Made by a program: the position numbers and the translations under genes. Positions 57,807-64,000 of a stretch of 64,000 nt of DNA are shown here, piece after piece. This DNA is from Aurantimicrobium photophilum (lineage in GTDB: Bacteria; Actinomycetota; Actinomycetes; Actinomycetales; Microbacteriaceae). A model generated the notes under the pieces. The model saw only the letters and a list, made by a program, of their open reading frames with translations, was not told the origin of the DNA and made no database searches. Location: the NCBI RefSeq assembly GCF_003194085.1, contig NZ_CP023994.1, forward strand, positions 124,001 to 188,000, given 5' to 3'. How positions within the stretch are numbered: the stretch's first letter is position 1; the number at the start of each line of letters is the position of its first letter.

Positions 57807-58643
57807 ATGGCTATTCGTAAGTACAAGCCCACAACCCCGGGCCGTCGTGGCTCGAGCGTTGCGGACTTCGCTGAAATCACTCGTTCGACTCCTGAAAAGT
57901 CGTTGCTGCGCCCCCTGTCCAAGACTGGTGGCCGTAACAACCAGGGTCGTATCACTACCCGTCACATCGGTGGTGGCCACAAGCGCCAGTACCGCGTTAT
58001 CGACTTCCGTCGTAACGACAAGGACGGCGTATTGGCCAAGGTCGCTCACATTGAGTACGACCCCAACCGCACCGCACGTATTGCACTGCTTCACTTCGTT
58101 GATGGCACCAAGCGCTACATCTTGGCTCCCAACAAGCTGAACCAGGGTGACTTCGTTGAGTCGGGCGCAAGCGCTGACATCAAGCCAGGTAACAACCTGC
58201 CTTTGAAGAACATCCCCACCGGTACCGTCATCCACGCGATCGAGCTCAAGCCCGGTGGCGGAGCAAAGATGGCACGTTCCGCTGGTGCATCTGTTCGTCT
58301 CGTTGCTAAGGACGGCCCCTACGCGCAGCTTCGCCTGCCTTCGGGTGAAATTCGCAACGTTGATGCTCGTTGCCGCGCCACCATTGGTGAAGTCGGTAAC
58401 GCCGAGCAGTCGAACATCAACTGGGGTAAGGCTGGCCGCATGCGTTGGAAGGGCGTCCGCCCAACCGTTCGTGGTGTTGCTATGAACCCAGTCGACCACC
58501 CACACGGTGGTGGTGAGGGTAAGACCTCCGGTGGTCGTCACCCTGTCAGCCCCTGGGGTCAGAAGGAAGGCCGTACACGCCGTCCTAACCAGGAAAGCGA
58601 CAAGCTCATCGTTCGCCGTCGTACCGTCGGCAAGAAGCGCTAG
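57807..58643 (+). CDS. rplB: 50S ribosomal protein L2
   Basis: A 278-aa L2, needed for subunit joining and peptidyl transfer. The conserved C-terminal [16 protein letters not shown] carries the key His. AGAGGA lies before the ATG. Confidence 0.98.
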   Translation: MAIRKYKPTTPGRRGSSVADFAEITRSTPEKSLLRPLSKTGGRNNQGRITTRHIGGGHKRQYRVIDFRRNDKDGVLAKVAHIEYDPNRTARIALLHFVDGTKRYILAPNKLNQGDFVESGASADIKPGNNLPLKNIPTGTVIHAIELKPGGGAKMARSAGASVRLVAKDGPYAQLRLPSGEIRNVDARCRATIGEVGNAEQSNINWGKAGRMRWKGVRPTVRGVAMNPVDHPHGGGEGKTSGGRHPVSPWGQKEGRTRRPNQESDKLIVRRRTVGKKR

Positions 58644-58658
58644 TAGGAGTTACAGAAG

Positions 58659-58940
58659 ATGCCACGCAGTCTTAAGAAGGGCCCCTTCGTTGACGAACAC
58701 CTGCTCCGCAAGGTTGTTCGCCAGAACGAGGCCAACACAAAGAACGTAATCAAGACCTGGTCGCGTCGATCGATGATCATCCCCGCGATGCTCGGTCACA
58801 CGATTGCAGTTCACGACGGTCGCAAGCACATTCCTGTGTTCGTTACCGAAACCATGGTCGGTCACAAGCTCGGTGAATTTGCACCGACTCGTACCTTCCG
58901 CGGTCACGTGAAGGACGACAAGAAGGGCCGTCGCCGCTAA
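58659..58940 (+). CDS. rpsS: 30S ribosomal protein S19
   Basis: A 93-aa S19 of the 30S head, starting [14 protein letters not shown] and ending GRR. Fifteen bp after rplB. Confidence 0.98.
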   Translation: MPRSLKKGPFVDEHLLRKVVRQNEANTKNVIKTWSRRSMIIPAMLGHTIAVHDGRKHIPVFVTETMVGHKLGEFAPTRTFRGHVKDDKKGRRR

Positions 58941-58966
58941 CCGCGGTGACGATAGGAGGAATAGAA

Positions 58967-59362
58967 ATGGTGGAGTCAGTCGCACGCGTGCGTCACATCC
59001 GCGTTACCCCTATGAAGGCTCGACGCGTTGTTAACCTGATCCGTGGAAAGCAGGCTCACGAAGCTCTCGCGATTCTGAAGTTCGCACCTCAGACCGCTTC
59101 CGAGCCCGTATACAAGCTTGTTGCTTCGGCAATCGCTAACGCTCGTGTCAAGGCAGATGCTGCAAACGCATTCCTTGACGAGCAGGACCTGTTCGTCTCA
59201 GAGGCTTTTGTCGACGAGGGAGCAACCCTGAAGCGTTTCCGTCCCCGTGCACAGGGTCGCGCATTCAAGATCTTGAAGCGCACCAGCCACATCACTGTCG
59301 TACTTGCTACCCCCGATGAACTCGTGGTTGCTGGCAAGGCTGCGAAGAAGGAGGCCAAGTAA
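58967..59362 (+). CDS. rplV: 50S ribosomal protein L22
   Basis: A 131-aa L22 lining the exit tunnel. ATG at 58967 is chosen because AGGAGGA precedes it by 6 nt; an upstream in-frame start at 58946 adds seven residues unlike L22. Stop overlaps rpsC (TAATG). Confidence 0.97.
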   Translation: MVESVARVRHIRVTPMKARRVVNLIRGKQAHEALAILKFAPQTASEPVYKLVASAIANARVKADAANAFLDEQDLFVSEAFVDEGATLKRFRPRAQGRAFKILKRTSHITVVLATPDELVVAGKAAKKEAK

Positions 59363-60117
59363 TGGGCCAGAAAGTAAACCCCTACGGCTTCCGTCTGGGA
59401 ATCACCACTGACCACGTGTCACGTTGGTTCTCCGACAGCACGAAGAAGGGTCAGCGTTACGCCGACTTCGTGACTGAGGATGTCAAGATCCGTCGCATGC
59501 TGAGCGAGACCCTCGACCGTGCAGGTGTTGCACGCATCGAGATCGAGCGCACCCGTGACCGCGTCCGCGTAGACATTCACACTGCCCGCCCCGGCATTGT
59601 GATCGGTCGCCGTGGCGCCGAGGCTGAGCGCATCCGCGCTGACCTCGAAAAGCTCACTGGTAAGCAGATCCAGCTCAACATCCTCGAGGTGAAGAACCCC
59701 GAGGCTGAGGCTCAGCTGGTAGCTCAGGGTATTGCTGAGCAGCTTGCAGGTCGTGTGGCTTTCCGTCGCGCAATGCGTAAGGGCCTTCAGGGCGCTCAGC
59801 GCGCTGGCGCCAAGGGTATTCGTATCCAGGTGTCCGGTCGTCTGGGTGGCGCTGAAATGAGCCGCTCCGAGTTCTACCGTGAAGGTCGTGTGCCACTGCA
59901 CACCCTCCGCGCGAACATCGACTACGGCTTCTACGAGGCCAAGACCACCTTCGGCCGCATTGGTGTGAAGGTATGGATTTACAAGGGCGACATCACTAAC
60001 AAGGAACTTGCTCGCGAGCAGGCTAACCAGAAGAGTGTCCGTCCCGAGCGTAGCGACCGTCCCCGTCGCGCCCCACAGGGCGAGAAGGCTCCGGTTGCAG
60101 CAGGAGTTGAGGCATAA
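59362..60117 (+). CDS. rpsC: 30S ribosomal protein S3
   Basis: A 251-aa S3 with the KH RNA-binding domain ([16 protein letters not shown]) and C-terminal domain, ending in an Arg/Pro/Ala tail. Part of the mRNA entry site helicase. Two bp before rplP. Confidence 0.98.
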   Translation: MGQKVNPYGFRLGITTDHVSRWFSDSTKKGQRYADFVTEDVKIRRMLSETLDRAGVARIEIERTRDRVRVDIHTARPGIVIGRRGAEAERIRADLEKLTGKQIQLNILEVKNPEAEAQLVAQGIAEQLAGRVAFRRAMRKGLQGAQRAGAKGIRIQVSGRLGGAEMSRSEFYREGRVPLHTLRANIDYGFYEAKTTFGRIGVKVWIYKGDITNKELAREQANQKSVRPERSDRPRRAPQGEKAPVAAGVEA

Positions 60118-60119
60118 CC

Positions 60120-60539
60120 ATGTTGATTCCACGTCGAGTAAAGCACCGTAAGCAGCACCACCCCGGCCGTTCCGGCCAGGCAACTGGTGGTACCAAGGTG
60201 TCGTTCGGTGAGTTCGGTATCCAGGCTCTGACCCCCGCATATGTGACGAACCGTCAGATCGAGTCCGCTCGTATCGCGATGACCCGTCACATCAAGCGTG
60301 GTGGAAAGGTTTGGATCAACATCTACCCTGACCGTCCTCTGACCAAGAAGCCAGCTGAAACCCGCATGGGTTCCGGTAAGGGTTCACCAGAGTGGTGGGT
60401 AGCTAACGTCAAGCCAGGCCGCGTGCTCTTCGAGCTCAGCGGTGTCAACGAGACCATTGCTCGTGAAGCAATGACTCGTGCAATCCACAAGCTGCCCCTC
60501 AAGGCACGCATCATCAAGCGCGAGGAGGGTGACGCATAA
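60120..60539 (+). CDS. rplP: 50S ribosomal protein L16
   Basis: A 139-aa L16 near the A-site tRNA, from [15 protein letters not shown] to the C-terminus. Overlaps rpmC by one base (TAATG). Confidence 0.98.
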   Translation: MLIPRRVKHRKQHHPGRSGQATGGTKVSFGEFGIQALTPAYVTNRQIESARIAMTRHIKRGGKVWINIYPDRPLTKKPAETRMGSGKGSPEWWVANVKPGRVLFELSGVNETIAREAMTRAIHKLPLKARIIKREEGDA

Positions 60540-60841
60540 TGGCTATCGGATCCAAGGAACTCGGTTCCAACGACCTAGACACCTTTGACAACGAGCGTCT
60601 CGTAGAAGAGCTCCGTAAGGCGAAGGAAGAGCTGTTCAACCTGCGCTTCCAGTCGGCTACCGGCCAGCTCGAGAGCCACGGACGTCTCCGTGCTGTCAAG
60701 CGCGATATCGCACGCATCTACACGGTTCTCCGTGAGCGCGAGCTCGGTATTCGTGCAACGCCTGCTGCAGCAGCTGCTCCAGCAAAGGCTGAGAAGAAGA
60801 CCAAGGCCGTCAAGGCCGAGACCGCGGAGGAGACCGAATAA
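60539..60841 (+). CDS. rpmC: 50S ribosomal protein L29 with extended C-terminus
   Basis: A 100-aa L29; the core (about 10-78) shows [21 protein letters not shown] Lys/Ala/Glu-rich C-terminal extension of about 25 residues makes it longer than most bacterial L29 proteins (60-75 aa); similar tails occur in actinobacteria. Overlaps rpsQ by one base. Confidence 0.97.
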   Translation: MAIGSKELGSNDLDTFDNERLVEELRKAKEELFNLRFQSATGQLESHGRLRAVKRDIARIYTVLRERELGIRATPAAAAAPAKAEKKTKAVKAETAEETE

Positions 60842-61137
60842 TGGCTACCGCAAAGGCTAAGAAGGCCGAAGAGACTGAGGCAATCGTTCGCGGTTACCGC
60901 AAGGTTCGTCGTGGTTACGTAACCAGCGACAAGATGGACAAGACCATCGTTGTCGAGGTTGAGGACCGCGTTAAGCACCCTCTCTACGGCAAGGTTATTC
61001 GCCGCAGCTCGAAGGTTAAGGCTCACGATGAGCTGAACACCGCCGGCATCGGTGACCTGGTTGTTATCAGCGAGACCCGTCCGCTCAGCGCTTCCAAGCG
61101 CTGGCGCCTGGTCGAAATCGTCGAGAAGGCTAAGTAG
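60841..61137 (+). CDS. rpsQ: 30S ribosomal protein S17
   Basis: A 98-aa S17 with an N-terminal Lys/Ala/Glu extension ahead of the OB-fold core ([20 protein letters not shown]). Coupled to rpmC by overlap. Confidence 0.98.
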   Translation: MATAKAKKAEETEAIVRGYRKVRRGYVTSDKMDKTIVVEVEDRVKHPLYGKVIRRSSKVKAHDELNTAGIGDLVVISETRPLSASKRWRLVEIVEKAK

Positions 61138-61168
61138 GCCCTCGCCTACTTCGTAAAAGGAGTTAGAA

Positions 61169-61537
61169 GTGCTTCAGCAAGAATCACGCGTCAAGGTTGC
61201 CGACAACACCGGCGCCAAGGAGCTGCTCACGATTCGCGTTCTCGGTGGTTCCGGTCGTCGTTACGCCGGTCTCGGTGACGTCATCGTTGCAACCGTCAAG
61301 GACGCAATCCCCGGCGGAAACGTAAAGAAGGGTGACGTCGTCAAGGCAGTCATCGTTCGTACCGTTAAGTCGACCCGTCGTCCCGACGGTTCCTACATCA
61401 AGTTCGACGAGAACGCAGCTGTCATCCTCAAGACGGATGGCGAGCCACGCGGTACTCGTATCTTCGGTCCTGTCGGTCGCGAACTCCGCGACAAGAAGTT
61501 CATGAAGATCGTTTCATTGGCACCGGAGGTTATCTAG
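61169..61537 (+). CDS. rplN: 50S ribosomal protein L14
   Basis: A 122-aa L14, starting with GTG after AAGGAG (31 bp after rpsQ), with the conserved [17 protein letters not shown]. Two bp before rplX. Confidence 0.98.
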   Translation: MLQQESRVKVADNTGAKELLTIRVLGGSGRRYAGLGDVIVATVKDAIPGGNVKKGDVVKAVIVRTVKSTRRPDGSYIKFDENAAVILKTDGEPRGTRIFGPVGRELRDKKFMKIVSLAPEVI

Positions 61538-61539
61538 TC

Positions 61540-61899
61540 ATGGCGAACATCAAGAAGGGTGACCTGGTTCAGGTCATCACTGGTCGCACCCAGGCTCGCG
61601 GCGGAGACCGTGGCAAGCAGGGCAAGGTAATTGAGGTTCTCACCGAGCGCAACCGCGTCATCGTTGAGGGTGTCAACTACATCACCAAGCACACTCGCGT
61701 CGGCCAGACCGACCGTGGTGCAAAGACCGGTGGTATCGAGACCGTTGAGGCTCCGATCCACATTTCCAACGTGGCCATTGTTGACCCCTCGACCAAGAAG
61801 CCAACTCGCGTTGGTTACCGCGTTGAGACTGTCACCAAGAACGGCGTGAGCAAGACTGTTCGCGTTCGTTACGCCAAGAAGTCAGGTAAGGACCTGTAA
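61540..61899 (+). CDS. rplX: 50S ribosomal protein L24
   Basis: A 119-aa L24, assembly initiator with a KOW motif ([21 protein letters not shown]). Overlaps rplE by one base. Confidence 0.98.
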   Translation: MANIKKGDLVQVITGRTQARGGDRGKQGKVIEVLTERNRVIVEGVNYITKHTRVGQTDRGAKTGGIETVEAPIHISNVAIVDPSTKKPTRVGYRVETVTKNGVSKTVRVRYAKKSGKDL

Positions 61900-62486
61900 T
61901 GACGAACACCGCAGTTGCTGGCAAAATCCAGCCACGTCTCAAGGGAAAGTACAAGGACGAAATTCAGAAGGCTCTCGCCACTGAACTCGGCCTGAAGAAC
62001 GTTCACGAGATCCCAACCCTCACCAAGATCGTGGTGAACATGGGTGTTGGTGAAGCAGCCAAGGATGGCAAGCTCATCGACTTCGCTGTCGCTGACCTCA
62101 CCGCTATCACTGGCCAGAAGCCTTCTGTTACGAAGGCTCGCAAGTCGATTGCACAGTTCAAGCTGCGTGAAGGACAGCCCATTGGCGCACACGTCACTCT
62201 TCGTGGCGACCGCATGTGGGAGTTCCTGGACCGCCTCTTGGCACTGGCCCTACCTCGTATCCGCGACTTCCGTGGTCTTTCTGACCGCCAGTTCGACGGA
62301 AACGGTAACTACACCTTTGGTCTCACCGAGCAGACAATGTTCCACGAGATCAACCAGGACAAGATCGACCGTCCTCGCGGTATGGACATCACTGTTGTGA
62401 CTACTGCCAAGAACGACGACCAGGGTCGCGCATTGCTGAAGGCATTGGGCTTCCCCTTCAAGTCGGTAGAGACCTCTACCAACTAA
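61899..62486 (+). CDS. rplE: 50S ribosomal protein L5
   Basis: A 195-aa L5, part of the 5S rRNA complex. The N-terminus has a short extension; the core includes [17 protein letters not shown]. The next gene is rpsH; no rpsN is present in the 61-bp gap. Confidence 0.98.
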   Translation: MTNTAVAGKIQPRLKGKYKDEIQKALATELGLKNVHEIPTLTKIVVNMGVGEAAKDGKLIDFAVADLTAITGQKPSVTKARKSIAQFKLREGQPIGAHVTLRGDRMWEFLDRLLALALPRIRDFRGLSDRQFDGNGNYTFGLTEQTMFHEINQDKIDRPRGMDITVVTTAKNDDQGRALLKALGFPFKSVETSTN

Positions 62487-62547
62487 GCACCACAGGTCGC
62501 ACGCCCGTGTAACGGGCTGCGAAACCTGGTGAAAAAAGGATAAACAC

Positions 62548-62946
62548 ATGACAATGACAGATCCGGTCGCAGATATGCTGACCAGACTGCGCAACGCGAA
62601 CTCGGCACACCACGACACCGTGTCCATGCCGAACAGCAAGCTCAAGACGGGTATTGCTGAAATCCTCAAGTCTGAGGGTTACATCGCGAGCTGGGAAGTT
62701 GCAGACGCACGCGTCGGCAAGACCCTGACGCTGAACCTCAAGTACAGCGCAGACCGTCACGCTTCTATCGTCGGCATCAAGCGCGTATCGAAGCCTGGTC
62801 TTCGCGTATACGCAAAGTCGACTGAAATCCCCAAGGTCCTCGGTGGCCTCGGTATCGCCATTCTGTCCACCTCTAGCGGTCTTCTTACTGACCGTCAGGC
62901 TGAGAAGAAGGGCGTAGGTGGGGAAGTCCTCGCCTACGTGTGGTAA
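62548..62946 (+). CDS. rpsH: 30S ribosomal protein S8
   Basis: A 132-aa S8 ([17 protein letters not shown]), 16S rRNA-binding platform protein. In E. coli it represses the spc operon; regulation here is unknown. AAAGGA precedes the ATG. Confidence 0.98.
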   Translation: MTMTDPVADMLTRLRNANSAHHDTVSMPNSKLKTGIAEILKSEGYIASWEVADARVGKTLTLNLKYSADRHASIVGIKRVSKPGLRVYAKSTEIPKVLGGLGIAILSTSSGLLTDRQAEKKGVGGEVLAYVW

Positions 62947-62952
62947 CCGAGA

Positions 62953-63489
62953 ATGTCACGTATTGGTCGTCTTCCTATTGACATCCCTGGTGGTGTAACC
63001 GTGACCATTGAAGGTCAGGACGTTACCACTAAGGGTCCTAAGGGCGAACTGAAGCTCACCATTTCTGCTCCAATCACCGCTGTGATTGAGGAGAACCAGG
63101 TAGTAGTTAGCCGCCCCGATGACGAGCGCAACTCGCGTTCGCTGCACGGTCTGACCCGTACCCTCATCGCTAACCAGATTGTTGGCGTAACCCAGGGCTA
63201 CGAAAAGGGTCTCGAAGTTGTCGGTACCGGTTACCGTGTTGCTTCGAAGGGCGCAGGCGTTGAGTTCGCACTCGGCTACTCGCACCCCATCACCGTGGAG
63301 CCTCCTGCAGGCATCACCTTCACCGTTGAGGGCAACAACAAGCTCGTTGTGAGCGGAATCGACAAGCAAGCTGTCGGTGAAGTTGCTGCCAACATTCGTA
63401 AGCTGCGCAAGCCAGAGCCTTACAAGGGCAAGGGTGTGCGTTACGCAGGCGAGATCGTTCGCCGCAAGGCTGGAAAGGCTGGTAAGTAG
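62953..63489 (+). CDS. rplF: 50S ribosomal protein L6
   Basis: A 178-aa L6 with its duplicated fold and the C-terminal signature [14 protein letters not shown]. Six bp after rpsH. Confidence 0.98.
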   Translation: MSRIGRLPIDIPGGVTVTIEGQDVTTKGPKGELKLTISAPITAVIEENQVVVSRPDDERNSRSLHGLTRTLIANQIVGVTQGYEKGLEVVGTGYRVASKGAGVEFALGYSHPITVEPPAGITFTVEGNNKLVVSGIDKQAVGEVAANIRKLRKPEPYKGKGVRYAGEIVRRKAGKAGK

Positions 63490-63491
63490 CC

Positions 63492-63863
63492 ATGGCACTC
63501 GGAACCCGAGGAAAGTCCAAGTCGGCCGCACGCGACCGCCGTCACGCACGTCTTCGCAAGAAGATCGAAGGAACTGCTGTACGCCCACGTTTGGTCGTTA
63601 CCCGTTCCGCTCGTCACGTATTCGTTCAGCTCGTAGACGACTCACAGGGTGTCACCGTTGCTTCGGCATCGACCCTCGAGTCCGACATGCGCACGTTCGC
63701 TGGCGACAAGACCGCTAAGGCACGCAAGGTTGGCGAACTCGTCGCTGAGCGCGCAAAGAAGGTCGGAATTGAAGCTGTGGTCTTCGACCGCGGTGGAAAC
63801 AAGTACGCCGGTCGCGTTGCCGCGATCGCCGATGGAGCCCGAGAGGGTGGATTGAGCCTGTGA
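63492..63863 (+). CDS. rplR: 50S ribosomal protein L18
   Basis: A 123-aa L18, 5S rRNA-binding protein; ends in [21 protein letters not shown]. Its TGA overlaps the GTG of rpsE by 4 bp. Confidence 0.98.
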   Translation: MALGTRGKSKSAARDRRHARLRKKIEGTAVRPRLVVTRSARHVFVQLVDDSQGVTVASASTLESDMRTFAGDKTAKARKVGELVAERAKKVGIEAVVFDRGGNKYAGRVAAIADGAREGGLSL

Positions 63864-64000
63864 GCGAGAACACTGTTAACGAAACTGAAGTTGTTGCAGA
63901 TGCAGCAGCTGTGGAGTCTGTAGTCGCAGACACCGCTAACGAGCCTCGTGAGGCTCGCCGTGGTGGCCGTGAGCGCAACCCCAACAAGGATCGCAACCGC
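63860..64000 (+). CDS. rpsE: 30S ribosomal protein S5, N-terminal part (partial)
   Basis: Starts at GTG 63860 (GTGA overlap with rplR) and runs off the window after 47 codons. The visible part is the actinobacterial acidic/Ala-rich N-terminal extension followed by [15 protein letters not shown], which precedes the S5 core in this group. Identified mainly by position after rplR and this tail. Confidence 0.85.
   Translation, partial: MSENTVNETEVVADAAAVESVVADTANEPREARRGGRERNPNKDRNR

Overview
The window is a 64 kb chromosomal segment of an actinobacterium, most likely a small-genome, moderate-GC member of the Microbacteriaceae (the planktonic Aurantimicrobium/Rhodoluna/Aquiluna kind). The placement is inferred from the actinobacterial gene set (ClpC, RadA, the str and S10 ribosomal operons, DUF4916, DUF2834, tandem DivIVA-like coiled-coil proteins), frequent GTG/TTG starts, LAxTG sorting signals, and many genes whose TANNNT -10 box lies 6-7 nt before the start codon (leaderless transcripts).

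Layout. 1-12.0 kb: housekeeping and metabolism: cardiolipin synthase, aldo/keto reductase, YbaK-type deacylase, TfoX-N, AhpD-like and pirin genes, clpC with a putative ClgR box, an acetyltransferase, an anchored exoprotein, and a GAF regulator with aldehyde dehydrogenase and DUF779. 12.0-14.4 kb: a Fic/VbhA-type toxin-antitoxin pair whose toxin lacks an ordinary start codon, radA, and tRNA-Ser(CGA). 14.4-30.3 kb: a tandem array of integrated islands at the 3' end of tRNA-Ser. The last 23 bp of the tRNA recur at 18766, 24164 and 30283, and a 15-bp remnant lies at 24512. Each full copy ends an almost fixed ~150-bp module that begins with two TGGACAC repeats spaced 11 bp, and every core is followed by a different hairpin. 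No intact integrase is present; only a C-terminal tyrosine-recombinase remnant survives, at the left end of island B.

Island cargo. Island A carries a NarL/DesK-type two-component system divergent from a MacB-like ABC exporter. Islands B and C carry paralogous two-component systems (216-aa response regulators and 571/586-aa kinases with two membrane blocks), each with a secreted surface protein ending in LAxTG, a membrane helix and a basic tail. In island B a palindromic operator occurs before the regulator and before both secreted-protein starts. The array therefore looks like a locus for acquiring and exchanging regulated cell-surface modules. This is the most likely undescribed system here.

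30.3-39.6 kb: RelE/AbrB-like toxin-antitoxin pair, DEAD-box helicase, MNT-HEPN pair, small membrane proteins including a Ser/Gly-repeat miniprotein, a DUF4916 NUDIX-like gene, two tandem coiled-coil genes, a SprT-like protein and a spermidine-synthase-like protein. 39.8-52.5 kb: rpoB-rpoC, then the str operon rpsL-rpsG-fusA-tuf. 52.5-55.5 kb: a small membrane protein, a cytochrome-b561-like protein and a SulP transporter. 55.5-64 kb: the S10-spc ribosomal protein operon from rpsJ to a partial rpsE, without rpsN between rplE and rpsH.
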